Assembly (NCBI RefSeq): GCF_000719335.1
Contig: NZ_JOGB01000039.1
Coordinates: forward strand, 22,488-86,487
Direction: 5' to 3'
DNA: 64,000 nt
Source of the DNA: Streptomyces sp. NRRL S-87
GTDB lineage: Bacteria > Actinomycetota > Actinomycetes > Streptomycetales > Streptomycetaceae
Positions 35,048-45,515 of the stretch are shown here, piece after piece. The translations under genes were made by a program, and so were the position numbers. Numbering within the stretch: the first letter of the stretch is position 1; each line of letters starts with the position of its first letter. The notes under the pieces were generated by a model, which made no database searches, was not told the origin of the DNA, and saw only the letters and a program-made list of their open reading frames with translations.

Positions 35048-35073
35048 CGGCCCTTTATTCCGGGCATACAGTC

Positions 35074-35112
35074 TTCTGTCGGGCTTCTCAGCGGGTACTC
35101 AGGAAGCTCTCA
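35074..35112 (+). promoter_or_regulatory. Four 11-bp-spaced direct repeats upstream of the protease gene
   Basis: TTCTGT (35074), TTCTCA (35085), TACTCA (35096) and CTCTCA (35107) recur every 11 bases, one helical turn, ending 25 bases before the protease ATG. This is the typical layout of OmpR-family response regulator sites. The OmpR-type regulator encoded two genes downstream is the obvious candidate. Confidence 0.6.
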
Positions 35113-35136
35113 TGATCGGCGGCCAGAGTCTGGTCC

Positions 35137-36264
35137 ATGACCGACAGCCACCGCCACGAAGGCGGGTACCCGCAGCAGGAGAACCCCACCGGCCCCCCGC
35201 AGCAGGACACCGGCTACCCGCAGCAGGAGCAGGCCGCGGGGTACCCCCCGCCGCCGGCGTACGCGCCGGCGGCACCGGTCGGCCACGGCGTACCGGCCGG
35301 CCACGCGGCACCCGCCCGCTCCCGGCGCCCGGCGGCGCTGGTCGCCGCGGTGGCCCTGGCGGCCGCGCTGGTCGGCGGCGGCACCTCGTACGCGATCGGC
35401 CAGTTCCTCGGCAAGGACGGCGGCACCGTGAACGGCGTCTCCGGCACGAACGTCTCCCGGTCCGACGCCGGCACGGTCAGCGGCGTCGTCCGGCAGGTCC
35501 TGCCCTCCATCGTCGAGTTCGACGTCACGACGGCCAACGGCACCGCCACCGGCTCCGGTGTGATCATCAGCTCCGGCGGTGAGGTGCTCACCAACAACCA
35601 CGTGGTGGCGGGCGCCACCTCCATCAAGGTCCGGACCTCCGACGGCAGGACGTACGGAGCCAAGACCGTCGGCACCGACCCCGACAAGGACCTCGCCCTG
35701 GTCAAGCTGTCCGGCGCCGGCGGCCTCAGGGCCGCCGCGCTCGGCGACTCCTCCAAGCTCTCGGTCGGCGACCAGGTCGTGGCCGTCGGCTCCCCCGAGG
35801 GCCTGACCGGCACCGTCACCAGCGGCATCGTCTCCGCGCTGAACCGCGACGTGACCGTCCCCAAGTCGGACGGCGGCGACGGCGGCGACGGCGGCCGGCA
35901 GCAGTGGCAGCAGGACGGCGGCTGGCCGTTCGAGTTCGGCGGCCGCCAGTTCAACGGCGACACCGGCTCGTCGAAGACCACCTACAAGGCGATCCAGACC
36001 GACGCCTCCCTCAATCCCGGTAACTCCGGCGGCGGCCTGTTCGACATGAACGGCAACCTCGTCGGCATCAACTCCGCCATCTACTCGCCCTCCACGGGGC
36101 AGTCGGGCGCGGGCAGCGTCGGCCTCGGCTTCGCCATCCCCGTCGACACCGTCAAGAAGGACCTCGGCGCGCTGCGCGACGGCGGCAGCGGCGGCGCCGG
36201 GAACGGCCGGCAGCAGGAGGGCGGCGACCGCGGCGGCGACGGGTTCTTCGGCACCCTCTTCTGA
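35137..36264 (+). CDS. Membrane-anchored trypsin-like serine protease (HtrA-like, no PDZ)
   Basis: A 375-residue protease. Residues 1-65 are a Pro/Gln/Tyr/Gly-rich cytoplasmic segment, followed by one transmembrane helix (about 68-90) and an extracellular protease domain. The catalytic triad is visible: His in LTNNHVVAG, Asp in [11 protein letters not shown], Ser in [10 protein letters not shown]. HtrA proteins normally carry a C-terminal PDZ domain; here it is replaced by a Gly/Gln/Asp-rich tail. It lies upstream of a two-component system and behind 11-bp repeats, so it is probably its target and an envelope-stress protease. Confidence 0.92.
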   Translation: MTDSHRHEGGYPQQENPTGPPQQDTGYPQQEQAAGYPPPPAYAPAAPVGHGVPAGHAAPARSRRPAALVAAVALAAALVGGGTSYAIGQFLGKDGGTVNGVSGTNVSRSDAGTVSGVVRQVLPSIVEFDVTTANGTATGSGVIISSGGEVLTNNHVVAGATSIKVRTSDGRTYGAKTVGTDPDKDLALVKLSGAGGLRAAALGDSSKLSVGDQVVAVGSPEGLTGTVTSGIVSALNRDVTVPKSDGGDGGDGGRQQWQQDGGWPFEFGGRQFNGDTGSSKTTYKAIQTDASLNPGNSGGGLFDMNGNLVGINSAIYSPSTGQSGAGSVGLGFAIPVDTVKKDLGALRDGGSGGAGNGRQQEGGDRGGDGFFGTLF

Positions 36265-36335
36265 CCCGCCGCCGTGCAAGGCTGGGGGCCCGGGACCCAC
36301 CCGGGCCCCGCCCTCTTGAGAAGGACCCCGAGCCG

Positions 36336-37073
36336 ATGAACCCCGCCGAAGGCGACCCGCAGCGCATCCTCATCGTCGACGACGAGCCGGCCGTGCGCGA
36401 GGCGCTGCGCCGCAGCCTGGCCTTCGAGGGCTACGCCACCGAGACCGCCGTCGACGGGCTCGACGCCCTGGAGAAGGCGGCGGCGTACGCGCCCGAGCTG
36501 ATCGTGCTCGACATCCAGATGCCCCGCATGGACGGCCTGACCGCGGCCCGGCGGCTGCGCGCCGCCGGGTCCGTCACGCCGATCCTGATGCTCACCGCCC
36601 GCGACACCGTCGGCGACCGGGTCACCGGCCTCGACGCCGGGGCCGACGACTACCTCGTCAAGCCCTTCGAGCTGGACGAGCTCTTCGCCCGGATCCGGGC
36701 GCTGCTGCGGCGCAGCCGGTACACCGCCCCCGCCGCGGACGCCGCGGCCGCGGAGGACGTGCTGTCCTTCGGCGACCTGCGCATGGACCTGGCCACCCGC
36801 GAGGTCACCCGGGGCGGGCGGCCGGTCGAGCTGACCCGTACCGAGTTCACGCTGCTGGAGATGTTCCTGGCGCACCCGCGCCAGGTGCTGACCCGCGAGC
36901 AGATCCTCAAGACCGTGTGGGGCTTCGACTTCGAGCCCAGCTCCAACTCCCTGGACGTCTACGTGATGTACCTGCGCCGCAAGACCGAGGCCGGCGGCGA
37001 GCCGCGCCTGGTCCACACCGTCCGCGGGGTGGGCTACGTGCTGCGGGCCGGCGAGGGCGGAGGTGCCGAGTGA
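36336..37073 (+). CDS. OmpR-family response regulator (MprA-like)
   Basis: A 245-residue response regulator. The receiver has the acidic pair in ILIVDDEP, phosphoacceptor Asp in [13 protein letters not shown], a Thr in MLTARD and Lys in [12 protein letters not shown]. The C-terminal winged helix has [20 protein letters not shown] and [17 protein letters not shown]. It resembles MprA/TcrX of mycobacteria. Its stop overlaps the downstream kinase start by 4 bases (GTGA). The protease gene immediately upstream is the probable main target. Confidence 0.93.
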   Translation: MNPAEGDPQRILIVDDEPAVREALRRSLAFEGYATETAVDGLDALEKAAAYAPELIVLDIQMPRMDGLTAARRLRAAGSVTPILMLTARDTVGDRVTGLDAGADDYLVKPFELDELFARIRALLRRSRYTAPAADAAAAEDVLSFGDLRMDLATREVTRGGRPVELTRTEFTLLEMFLAHPRQVLTREQILKTVWGFDFEPSSNSLDVYVMYLRRKTEAGGEPRLVHTVRGVGYVLRAGEGGGAE

Positions 37074-38476
37074 GGCACTGGTTCGGCTCGCTGCCGCTGC
37101 GCTCGCGCCTGGCGTTGCTGGTGGCGGGGGCGGTGGCCTTCGCCGTGGCGGCGGTGGCGCTGGTGTGCTGGTTCATGGTGCGCACCACGCTGCGCGACCA
37201 GCTGGACGCCTCGCTGCGCTCCACGAACGTGGTGGAGCAGGTCAGGTACGGCTGTCAGCAGTCCGTACCCGTACCGGGCCGGATCAAGAGCAACCTCAGC
37301 GCCTCGGTGCAGATCGTGCTGCCCGACGGCCAGCACTGCCTGGTGGACGGCTGGCTCGCCCCGCGGGCCACGAAGACCGACACCGAGGTGGCGGCGGGGG
37401 CGCGGCGCGCCACCCTCTACGACTCGGTCTCCACGGACGGCACTCCGCTGCGCGTGCTGACCCTGCCGGCCACCTGGGACCGCGGCGCCCTGGGCACCAC
37501 CCAGATCGCCATCTCCGTCGCCCGGCCGCTGTCCGACATCGACAAGCCCCTCGACACCCTCGCCTGGGTGCTCCTGGCCCTCGGCGGCATCGGGGCGGTC
37601 GGGGCCGGAGCGGCCGGACTGTGGGTGGCGCGGACCGGGCTGCGGCCGGTGGACGAACTCACCGGCGCCGTCGAGCACATCGCCCGTACCGAGGACCTGA
37701 CCGTCCGCATCCCCGACGAGGGCGAGGACGAGATCGCCCGGCTGTCGCGGTCGTTCAACTCGATGACCGCCGCCCTGGCCTCCTCCCGCGACCGGCAGGC
37801 CCAGCTCATCGCCGACGCCGGGCACGAACTGCGCACCCCGCTGACCTCGCTGCGCACCAACGTCGAGCTCCTCGCGCGCAGCGAGGAGACCGGCCGGGCG
37901 ATCCCGCCCGAGGACCGCCGGGAGCTGCTGGCCTCGGTCAAGGCGCAGATGACGGAGCTGGCCGCGCTGATCGGGGACCTCCAGGAGCTGTCCCGGCCCG
38001 AGGCCGCCGTGCCCGGACCGCTCCAGGTGGTGGCCCTGCACGAGATCGCCGGGAGCGCCCTGGCGCGGGCCCGGCTGCGCGGCCCCGAGCTGGCCTTCAG
38101 CGCCGAGCTGGACCCCTGGTACGTACGGGCCGAGCCGGCGGCGCTGGAGCGGGCGGTGGTCAACGTCCTCGACAACGCGGTCAAGTTCAGCCCGCCCGGC
38201 GGGGCCGTCGAGGTCCGGCTGCGGGCCGGGGAGCTGACCGTGCGGGACCACGGGCCGGGCATCCCCGCCGAGGAGCTGCCGCACGTCTTCGAGCGGTTCT
38301 GGCGGTCGCCGTCGGCGCGGGCGCTGCCCGGCAGCGGCCTGGGCCTGTCGATCGTGGCCCGCACGGTCCACCAGGCGGGCGGCACCGCGGAGCTGCGCCC
38401 CGCGGACCCGGGCACCGAGGCGGTCCTGCGCCTCCCCGGCGCCCCGACGCCGCCCCCGGACCTCCCGGACTCCTGA
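37070..38476 (+). CDS. Sensor histidine kinase (MprB-like)
   Basis: A 468-residue kinase with two transmembrane helices (about residues 12-34 and 160-185) flanking a 125-residue extracellular sensor with two cysteines (RYGCQQ and GQHCLV). A HAMP domain (about 186-238) precedes the HisKA domain with phosphoacceptor His in [14 protein letters not shown], then HATPase_c ([35 protein letters not shown]). The start GTG at 37070 overlaps the regulator stop. The sensor cysteines could respond to envelope or redox stress; this is inference. Confidence 0.93.
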   Translation: MRHWFGSLPLRSRLALLVAGAVAFAVAAVALVCWFMVRTTLRDQLDASLRSTNVVEQVRYGCQQSVPVPGRIKSNLSASVQIVLPDGQHCLVDGWLAPRATKTDTEVAAGARRATLYDSVSTDGTPLRVLTLPATWDRGALGTTQIAISVARPLSDIDKPLDTLAWVLLALGGIGAVGAGAAGLWVARTGLRPVDELTGAVEHIARTEDLTVRIPDEGEDEIARLSRSFNSMTAALASSRDRQAQLIADAGHELRTPLTSLRTNVELLARSEETGRAIPPEDRRELLASVKAQMTELAALIGDLQELSRPEAAVPGPLQVVALHEIAGSALARARLRGPELAFSAELDPWYVRAEPAALERAVVNVLDNAVKFSPPGGAVEVRLRAGELTVRDHGPGIPAEELPHVFERFWRSPSARALPGSGLGLSIVARTVHQAGGTAELRPADPGTEAVLRLPGAPTPPPDLPDS

Positions 38477-38594
38477 GAGCACGGCTCAGCAGGAGGGATC
38501 CCGCGGGTGTTGCCTGCAGTGGCGGTAGCCGGCTTCGAGCAGCTCGACCTGGTTCACGACGGGTCGCTCGCCATGCCCCCACGGTGGGACGGCC

Positions 38595-38622
38595 GGCCGC
38601 GGGCGGCCACCCGCCCGCGGCC
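38595..38622 (+). terminator. Terminator between the kinase gene and the PI-PLC remnant
   Basis: GGCCGCGGGCGG and CCGCCCGCGGCC form a perfect 12-bp stem around CCAC, between convergent genes, so it can act in both directions. Confidence 0.8.
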
Positions 38623-38629
38623 GTACGGG

Positions 38630-39507
38630 TCAGGGGTTGTGGCGGAGGAGGGAGGCGATCAGGCCGGAGCGGGTGTTCGGGAAGTCCATGGGGACGATCC
38701 CGAGGCCGGTCCGGCCGGCCAGTTCCCCGCCGTCGACGAAGGACTGCACCTGGGGGTTGAGGCGGTCGGAGTTCCAGCGGGGCGGCAGCAGGGCGGCCGT
38801 ACTCGTGTAGTTCACGAAGAGCCGGCCGGGCTGTGCGACGGCCTTGCGGAAGTGGTCCTCGATCCTGCCGCGCTTGGCGAAGGGCTCCGCCATGTAGTCG
38901 TCCTGGATGTCGAAGACGCCGGGGTCGCCGTAGCGCAGTCCGGGCAGTCCGGCGTTGTCGGCGAGCAGGACGACCCTGCCGCGGGCCTGCCGAGGTTCGG
39001 CAGGGCGGGGTCGATGCGGAAGAGCGGGCGCCAGCCGCGCCGGTCGAGGTAGTCGTCGAAGACCGCGCGGAAGGTCGCGTCGCTCTCCTCGGAGTACTCC
39101 TGCTTGACCCGCATGAGGACGGTCTCGCGGGGGTGTGCGGCGAGGAAGTCCCGGCAGGCGACGAGGACGTCGCCGAACATCAGGTTCTGGTAGTACGCGG
39201 CGTGGTGGATCGCGAAGGAGCCGCCGGTGACGCGGCAGCGCACGTCGAGGAAGCGGATGCCGGAGTCCAGCTGCTCCGCGATCGTGGTGTTCTGGCAGGC
39301 GACGTAGAGGCCGCCGTAGCGGGCGCCGGAGTCGTGGGTGCCCGGGACGGTGAGCCGCTGGAGCGGCGTCTCGTCGGGGATGGCGCCCATCCAGTCCTGG
39401 ACGCCGGCGGCCGCGGCGGAGGCCGCCGGGGCCCCGAGTGCGGCGCCTGCGCCGGCCGCGCCGGCCGCGAGCGTTCCGACGAGAAACGTGCGCCGATCCA
39501 GGCCCAT
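38630..39507 (-). pseudogene. Secreted phosphatidylinositol-specific phospholipase C, frameshifted
   Basis: From ATG 39507 the N-terminal two thirds read MGLDRRTFLVGTLAAGAAGA, a twin-arginine signal, then the PI-PLC X motifs LTVPGTHDSGARYG and GSFAIHHAAYYQNLMFGD with both catalytic His residues. After RIDPALPNLG the frame breaks. The matching C-terminal part (ARGRVVLLADNAGLPGLRYG to SLLRHNP, stop at 38630) is in another frame. Adding one C within 38986-38991 (GGCAGG to GGCCAGG) restores one continuous 292-residue protein. Either a recent inactivating deletion or a sequence error; all other regions look intact. Confidence 0.85.
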
Positions 39508-39636
39508 GGCCGCCCCCTGTGTCCGCCCCGCACGACTGGTCGAGCGCGAGTATGACGTGCACACATCAAGAGACGGAAGGGTCGTGCAGCCGGACACCGG
39601 GGCGGGGGCCCCGCGGTCGGGGCGCCGGGGAACGCC

Positions 39637-39672
39637 GGAGGGCGGCGGACCCCCACGGGTCCGCCGCCCTCC
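39637..39672 (-). terminator. Terminator after the 5'-nucleotidase gene
   Basis: GGAGGGCGGCGGACCC and GGGTCCGCCGCCCTCC form a perfect 16-bp stem around CCAC, 26 bases beyond the nucleotidase stop. Confidence 0.88.
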
Positions 39673-39697
39673 TCACTGCCTCACCGCTCGGACGGTG

Positions 39698-41521
39698 CTA
39701 CTTGATGACCGTGATCCGGTCGGCCGCCGGCGGGGCCAGCGGGCTCGACTCCGAGGAGTGCTTGGCCAGGTAGGCGTTGAACACGTCCAGGTCGGACGGG
39801 CCCACCAGCTTGTTCTTGTGCTCCTTCAGGACGGTGAAGCCGTCACCGCCGCCCGCGAGGAACTCGTTCATCGCGACGCGGTAGGTGCGCGTCGGGTCGA
39901 TCGCCTCGCCGTTCAGCCTGACCGAGTCGGCGACCACGCGGTCGGCGCCGGTCTTCGTCATGTCGAGCGTGTACGTCAGGCCCTTGGAGATCTGCAGGAT
40001 CTTCGGGTTCGCGCCGTTGACCGGACCGGACACCTGCTGCTGGAGCGCCGTGACGAGCTGCGCGCCGGTCAGGTCGACGATGTTCATCATGTTGGTGAAG
40101 GGCTGGACCGTGAAGGCCTCGCCGTACGTCACCACGCCGTCGACCGTCTCCGCGCCCGACTTGGCGTACGCCAGGTCGGAGCGGATGCCGCCCGGGTTCA
40201 TGATCGCGAGCTGCGCGCCGCCCTTGTCGGCCGGCGAGAGGGCCTCGAGCTGCGCGTCGGCGATCACGTCGCCGAGCGGCTTCTCGAACGCCTCCGAGCC
40301 GCGGCCTGCGATGTCGGCGGAGATGTAGCCCTGGACGCGGTTGGAGATCGGCGCGGCCAGCGCGTTCCAGCGGTCGATCAGCTCGGTCATGTCCGCGGCC
40401 TTCGGCTGGTCACGGGGGACCAGCCGGTTCGCGGTCGTCACCTGCGGACGGACGATGTCGCCGGTGGCGCGGTCGTACGTCAGGTTCGTCTCGGTGAACA
40501 GGCGGCCGAAGGAGGCGGCCGAGGTGACCGTGCGCGGGTTGCCGGCCGGGTCCGCGATGGTGCAGGCGTACGCCTGGTGCGTGTGGCCGGTGACCAGGGC
40601 GTCGACCTGCGGGCTGACGTTCTTGGCGATGTCGACGATCGCGCCGGAGATGCCGGAGCCCGGGCCGCCGGCGTCGCAGCTGTCGTTGTACGCGTTCGAG
40701 GCGGGCAGGCCGCCCTCGTGGATGAGCGCGACGATGGACTTCACGCCCTGGCGCTCGAGCTCCTTGGCGTACTTGTTGATCGTCTCGACCTCGTCGCCGA
40801 ACTTCAGGCCCTTGATGCCCGCGGCGGTGACGACGTCCGGGGTGCCCTCGAGGGTCACGCCGATAAAGCCGATCTTGACGCCGTTCTGCTTCCACACCCA
40901 GTACGGGCTCATCAGCGGACGCTTGGTCTTCTCGTCCGTGACGTTGGCGGCCAGGTACGGGAACTGCGAGCCCTCGAAGGTCTTGCCGTACTCGAAGCAG
41001 CCGTCGACCGGGTGGCAGCCGCCGTAGCGCATGCGCAGCAGTTCCTGGCGGCCCTCGTCGAACTCGTGGTTGCCGACGCTGGTGACGTCCAGCTTCAGCT
41101 TGTTGAGCGCCTCGATCGTGGGCTCGTCGTGGAACAGGCCGGACAGCAGCGGGCTGCCGCCGATCATGTCGCCGGCGGCCGCGGTGATGGAGTAGTCGTG
41201 GCCCTCGCGCGCCTTGCGCAGGCTGGTGGCCAGGTACTCCATGCCGCCGGCCGGTATCGCCTTGGTGGTGCCGTCGGGCTGGCGCTCGGTCACGTTGCCC
41301 GAGGAGCCCTGCGGGGGCAGCAGGTTGCCGTGCAGGTCGTTGATGTTGAGCATCTGGACGTCGACGTAACGTCCCTGCGCCTTGCCCGCGGTGGTGGCGG
41401 TGACACTCGCGGCTCCGGCCGGCAGGGCGGCGGCGACCAGGGCGCCGGCGCCGGCCGTGACGGCCAGGGCGGCGAGGGTCAACCGGCGGTTTCGGCGGTG
41501 CCGTTGTGGTGTCGCTGACAT
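39698..41521 (-). CDS. Secreted bifunctional metallophosphatase/5'-nucleotidase
   Basis: A 607-residue exported enzyme (UshA/YfkN type) that releases phosphate from nucleotides. Residues 1-38 are a signal peptide (RHRRNRRLTLAALAVTAGAG). The metallophosphatase domain has QMLNINDLHGNL, AAGDMIGGSP, VGNHEFDEGR and VTGHTHQAYA, which hold two metal ions; the C-terminal 5'-nucleotidase domain has IMNPGGIRSDL and NEFLAGGGDGF. ATG at 41521 has AAAGGGGAA 4 bases upstream. In S. coelicolor this gene belongs to the phosphate-responsive set; I see no convincing PHO box here. Confidence 0.94.
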   Translation of the reverse strand: MSATPQRHRRNRRLTLAALAVTAGAGALVAAALPAGAASVTATTAGKAQGRYVDVQMLNINDLHGNLLPPQGSSGNVTERQPDGTTKAIPAGGMEYLATSLRKAREGHDYSITAAAGDMIGGSPLLSGLFHDEPTIEALNKLKLDVTSVGNHEFDEGRQELLRMRYGGCHPVDGCFEYGKTFEGSQFPYLAANVTDEKTKRPLMSPYWVWKQNGVKIGFIGVTLEGTPDVVTAAGIKGLKFGDEVETINKYAKELERQGVKSIVALIHEGGLPASNAYNDSCDAGGPGSGISGAIVDIAKNVSPQVDALVTGHTHQAYACTIADPAGNPRTVTSAASFGRLFTETNLTYDRATGDIVRPQVTTANRLVPRDQPKAADMTELIDRWNALAAPISNRVQGYISADIAGRGSEAFEKPLGDVIADAQLEALSPADKGGAQLAIMNPGGIRSDLAYAKSGAETVDGVVTYGEAFTVQPFTNMMNIVDLTGAQLVTALQQQVSGPVNGANPKILQISKGLTYTLDMTKTGADRVVADSVRLNGEAIDPTRTYRVAMNEFLAGGGDGFTVLKEHKNKLVGPSDLDVFNAYLAKHSSESSPLAPPAADRITVIK

Positions 41522-41876
41522 CAGTTCCCCTTTGCGGACAGCGATGCGATCTGTAGGTCTGGTGCGGAAATCGCAGCCCGCAGCCTACGGTCAACGCGCG
41601 TAGCGGCGACAGGGGGTGCAGGGTTACCGTTCAGTTGCGTTGAGGGGCCCGTCGGGAGAAGAAGCGGGCCAAGCGCGACGAACCGCCCCACCCCGTCAAC
41701 CTCCCGTCGCCGCTCGACTACCGCCCGTACCGGAGGCCCCCAGCGCCCCGCGCCGGCCCGCGCGTTCGGGTCCGGACTCCACGCGGGGGACCGGGAAGCT
41801 CCACCATCGGGGTCGGGCCAGCACGCCAGGACGCCGTTACGGGTGGCCGCCGGGCCGTGCGCCGTAGGCTCGACGT
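41522..41876. other. 355-bp divergent promoter region between the 5'-nucleotidase gene and mshD
   Basis: Divergent control region. GTTACCGTTCAGTTGCGTTG at 41624-41643 is a weak 11-base direct repeat that only loosely resembles a PHO box. TAGGCT at about 41865-41870 lies 6 bases before the mshD ATG. The middle is GC-rich with no supported ORF. Confidence 0.45.
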
Positions 41877-42803
41877 ATGACTGACGCAGCAGCGGCACTG
41901 GAGCCCAGCCGACGGATCCAGGAACTCGACGAACTGACGCACGAGCAGGCGCAGGCGGTCCTCGCCCTGCTGGAGGAGGCGCGGCTCACCGACGGCACCT
42001 CGGCCGTCTCCGAGCAGGGCCGGCTCCAGCTGACCGGCGGCCGTCGCGAAGGCATCCGGCACTTCCTCCTCACCGAGCACGGACGGCTGGCCGGGTACGC
42101 CCAACTGGAGGACACCGACCCCGTCGAGGCCCCCGCCGCGGAGCTCGTCGTGCACCCCGCGATGCGCGGCCGCGGCCACGGCCGGTCCCTGGGCACCGCC
42201 CTGCTGGCCGCCTCGGGCAAGCGGCTGCGGGTCTGGGCGCACGGGGGCAAGTCGGCCGCCCGGCACCTGGCCCAGGTGCTCGGCCTCAGCCTGTTCCGCG
42301 AACTGCGCCAGCTGCGCCGCCCCTTGACGGGCGACGACGCCGTCCCGGAGGTGGTACTGCCCGCGGACGTCACCGTGCGGACCTTCGTCCCGGGCGACGA
42401 CGACGCGGCCTGGCTGGCGGCCAACGCCGAGGCGTTCGCGCACCACCCCGAGCAGGGGGCGCTGGTCCAGCGCGACCTCGACGACCGCAAGGCGCAGCCC
42501 TGGTTCGACCCCAAGGGCTTCTTCCTCGCCGAGCGGGACGGGCAGCTGGTCGGCTTCCACTGGACCAAGGTCCACGAGGCCGAGCGGCTCGGCGAGGTGT
42601 ACGTCCTCGGCGTCCGGCCCTCCGCCCAGGGGGGCGGCCTCGGCAAGGCCCTCACCGCGGTCGGCCTCCACCACCTCCAGTCCGAGGGCCTGCCCACCGC
42701 CATGCTCTACGTCGACGCCGACAACCCGGCCGCGCTGGCCGTGTACGAGGGCATGGGCTTCGTCACCCACGAGGTCGACCTCATGTACCGAACGGAGTCG
42801 TAG
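41877..42803 (+). CDS. mshD: Mycothiol synthase
   Basis: A 308-residue enzyme that acetylates Cys-GlcN-Ins in the last step of mycothiol synthesis. Two GNAT domains are visible: the N-terminal (about 50-140, VVHPAMRGRGHGRSLG) and the C-terminal catalytic one (about 165-305, VLGVRPSAQGGGLGKALTAV, ending GMGFVTHEVDLMY). Length and order match MshD. ATG at 41877 follows a TAGGCT hexamer by 6 bases and has no ribosome site, so it is probably leaderless. mshA is in the same window but not linked by operon. Confidence 0.95.
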   Translation: MTDAAAALEPSRRIQELDELTHEQAQAVLALLEEARLTDGTSAVSEQGRLQLTGGRREGIRHFLLTEHGRLAGYAQLEDTDPVEAPAAELVVHPAMRGRGHGRSLGTALLAASGKRLRVWAHGGKSAARHLAQVLGLSLFRELRQLRRPLTGDDAVPEVVLPADVTVRTFVPGDDDAAWLAANAEAFAHHPEQGALVQRDLDDRKAQPWFDPKGFFLAERDGQLVGFHWTKVHEAERLGEVYVLGVRPSAQGGGLGKALTAVGLHHLQSEGLPTAMLYVDADNPAALAVYEGMGFVTHEVDLMYRTES

Positions 42804-42877
42804 GCAGTCGGCGAGCGGGGGACCGGACCCGAGGACCGAAGCGGGATTCCCGGCGGGCCCGGCGGCAGGGGCCGCAC

Positions 42878-42894
42878 GGTGCCCGGCGGGCACC
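42878..42894 (+). terminator. Short hairpin after mshD
   Basis: GGTGCCCG-G-CGGGCACC, 75 bases beyond the mshD stop. Modest stem; a possible terminator. Confidence 0.45.
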
Positions 42895-42971
42895 CGTACG
42901 GCCCCGCTCCGCCGTCCAGGTGACGGCGAGGTCACGGCCTTGCCCCCGGGGCCCCCTGCCCGCCACGCGCC

Positions 42972-42993
42972 ATTAACCAGCCATTCAGCAACC
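42972..42993 (+). promoter_or_regulatory. Candidate PHO box upstream of ppk
   Basis: ATTAACCAGCC and ATTCAGCAACC are adjacent 11-base units 153 bases before the ppk start; a second 11-base pair GGTGACGGCGA/GGTCACGGCCT lies at about 42918-42939. The gap 42804-43145 (342 bp) holds no other gene. PhoP control of ppk is known in S. lividans; the site here is by eye. Confidence 0.5.
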
Positions 42994-43145
42994 CTTGCGA
43001 CGCTCGCGGAATGCAGCCCGTCGCCGACCCGTCACAGAGCAACGGACTCCGGCAGCCCGCCGACCCGTCTCCGAGCCGCCTGCTGCGCCTCCCCGCGCCC
43101 CCTTCCGACGCGCCTGTTGCGGCTCCGGCGCGGAAGAATGGACGC

Positions 43146-45515
43146 ATGAGCAGCCAGAGCAGCGCCGACGTCCCCGCCCAGCCCGTGAAGCCGCCTTCCT
43201 CGTCCGCGTCCAAGGGCGCCTCAAAGGGTGCGTCGAAGGGCTCGTCCCTGGCCCAGAGCCCGGCCCAGAGCCCGGCCCAGAGCCCCGCGCACGGCACGGC
43301 CGCGCCGAAGGGCCGCCGCCCCCAGCCGTCGGTGGGCTCCATAGCCGCGCACCGGCCGCACAGCGTCGCCGCGGCCACGGCCTCCGACCTGGAGCCGGAC
43401 CTCGACGCCGACCTCGACGCGTACGAGGAGGACGGCGCCGGCGGCGAGCTGCCCAGCGGCCGCTTCCTGGACCGGGAGCGCAGCTGGCTGGCGTTCAACG
43501 AGCGCGTCCTGGAACTGGCCGAGGACCCGGCCACCCCGCTGCTCGAACGGGCGAACTTCCTGGCCATCTTCGCGTCGAACCTCGACGAGTTCTTCATGGT
43601 CCGGGTCGCCGGCCTCAAGCGCCGCATCGCCACCGGCGTGGCCACCCGCTCCGCCTCCGGCCTGCAGCCGCGCGAGGTGCTGGAGTTGATCTGGACCCGC
43701 TCGCGCGAGCTCATGGCCCGGCACGCGGCCTGCTACCAGCACGACGTGGCCCCCGCGCTCGCCGACGAGGGCATCCACCTGATCCGGTGGCCCGACCTCA
43801 CCGAGAAGGAGCAGGCCCGGCTCTTCACGCTGTTCAAGAACCAGATCTTCCCGGTCCTCACCCCGCTGGCCGTGGACCCCGCGCACCCCTTCCCGTACAT
43901 CTCCGGCCTGTCGCTGAACCTGGCCGTGGTCGTGCGCAACCCGGTCAGCGGCCACCGGCACTTCGCCCGGGTGAAGGTGCCGCCGCTGCTCAGCCGCTTC
44001 CTGGAGGCCTCCCCGCAGCGCTACGTCCCGCTGGAGGACGTCATCGCCGCGCACCTGGAGGAGCTCTTCCCCGGCATGGAGGTGCTCGCGCACCACATGT
44101 TCCGGGTGACCCGCAACGAGGACCTGGAGGTCGAGGAGGACGACGCCGAGAACCTCCTCCAGGCTCTGGAGAAGGAGCTCATGCGGCGCCGCTTCGGCCC
44201 GCCGGTCCGCCTGGAGGTCGAGGAGTCCATCGACCCCGGCGTCCTGGACCTGTTGGTACAGGAGCTCAAGATCAGCTCCGCCGAGGTCTACCCGCTGCCC
44301 GGGCCGCTGGACCTGACCGGCCTGTTCGGCCTCGCGTCCCAGGACCGGCCGGAGCTGAAGTACCCGAAGTTCGTCGCGGGCACCCACCGGGACCTGGCCG
44401 AGGTCGAATCGGCCTCCGCGCCCGACATCTTCGCCGCCCTGCGCGAGCGGGACGTGCTGCTGCACCACCCGTACGACAGCTTCTCCACGTCCGTGCAGGC
44501 GTTCCTGGAGCAGGCGGCCGCCGACCCCGACGTCCTCGCGATCAAGCAGACGCTGTACCGCACCTCCGGCGACTCGCCCATCGTGGACGCCCTGATCGAC
44601 GCGGCCGAGTCCGGCAAGCAGGTGCTGGTCCTCGTCGAGATCAAGGCCCGCTTCGACGAGCAGGCCAACATCAAGTGGGCGCGCAAGCTCGAGGAGGCCG
44701 GCTGCCACGTGGTCTACGGCCTGGTCGGGCTGAAGACCCACTGCAAGCTGTCGCTGGTGGTCCGCCAGGAGGGCGAGCTGCTCCGCCGCTACTCCCACGT
44801 CGGCACCGGCAACTACCACCCCAAGACGGCCCGGTTGTACGAGGACCTCGGCCTGCTCACCGCCGACCCGCAGGTCGGCGCGGACCTCTCCGACCTCTTC
44901 AACCGGCTGTCGGGCTACTCCCGCCGGGAGACCTACCGGCGGCTCCTGGTGGCGCCGAGGTCGCTGCGGGACGGACTGATCGCCCGGATCAACAAGGAGG
45001 CCACGCACCACCGCGCGGGCCGGCAGGCGTACGTCCGCATCAAGGTCAACTCGATCGTCGACGAGGCGCTCATCGACGCGCTGTACCGGGCGTCCCAGGC
45101 GGGCGTGCCGGTCGACATATGGGTGCGCGGCATCTGCGCGGTGCGCCCGGGCGTGCCGGGCCTGTCGGAGAACATCCGGGTGCGGTCGGTCCTCGGCCGG
45201 TTCCTGGAGCACTCGCGGCTGTTCGGCTTCGGCAACGGCGGCGAGCCGGAGATCTGGCTCGGCAGCGCGGACATGATGCACCGCAACCTGGACCGCCGCA
45301 TCGAGGCCCTGGTGCGGGTCACCGACCCGGCGCACCGGGCGGCCCTGGACCGGCTGCTGGAGACCGGCATGTCGGACAGCAGCTCGTCGTGGCACCTGGG
45401 GCCGGACGGGGAGTGGACACGGCACAGCACGGACGCGGACGGGGCTCCGCTGCCGCACGTACAGGAGATGCTCATAGACGCCCGGAGGCGCCGGCGTGGT
45501 TCAGCGACACCATGA
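43146..45515 (+). CDS. ppk: Polyphosphate kinase 1
   Basis: A 789-residue enzyme that makes or consumes polyphosphate with ATP/ADP. An unusual N-terminal extension (residues 1-100) contains [13 protein letters not shown] and [12 protein letters not shown] repeats. The four PPK domains follow, starting [20 protein letters not shown]; the autophosphorylated His region [20 protein letters not shown] and the metal/ATP residues in [15 protein letters not shown] are present. ATG at 43146 was chosen over an in-frame ATG at 43011 because GGAAG lies 9 bases upstream and homologues start near here. CHAD and Nudix genes follow closely. Confidence 0.95.
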   Translation: MSSQSSADVPAQPVKPPSSSASKGASKGASKGSSLAQSPAQSPAQSPAHGTAAPKGRRPQPSVGSIAAHRPHSVAAATASDLEPDLDADLDAYEEDGAGGELPSGRFLDRERSWLAFNERVLELAEDPATPLLERANFLAIFASNLDEFFMVRVAGLKRRIATGVATRSASGLQPREVLELIWTRSRELMARHAACYQHDVAPALADEGIHLIRWPDLTEKEQARLFTLFKNQIFPVLTPLAVDPAHPFPYISGLSLNLAVVVRNPVSGHRHFARVKVPPLLSRFLEASPQRYVPLEDVIAAHLEELFPGMEVLAHHMFRVTRNEDLEVEEDDAENLLQALEKELMRRRFGPPVRLEVEESIDPGVLDLLVQELKISSAEVYPLPGPLDLTGLFGLASQDRPELKYPKFVAGTHRDLAEVESASAPDIFAALRERDVLLHHPYDSFSTSVQAFLEQAAADPDVLAIKQTLYRTSGDSPIVDALIDAAESGKQVLVLVEIKARFDEQANIKWARKLEEAGCHVVYGLVGLKTHCKLSLVVRQEGELLRRYSHVGTGNYHPKTARLYEDLGLLTADPQVGADLSDLFNRLSGYSRRETYRRLLVAPRSLRDGLIARINKEATHHRAGRQAYVRIKVNSIVDEALIDALYRASQAGVPVDIWVRGICAVRPGVPGLSENIRVRSVLGRFLEHSRLFGFGNGGEPEIWLGSADMMHRNLDRRIEALVRVTDPAHRAALDRLLETGMSDSSSSWHLGPDGEWTRHSTDADGAPLPHVQEMLIDARRRRRGSATP

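Noticed and set aside
41600..41660. PHO box before the 5'-nucleotidase gene
   Set aside because: The 11-base repeat matches the GTTCACC core poorly and lies in an uncertain position.
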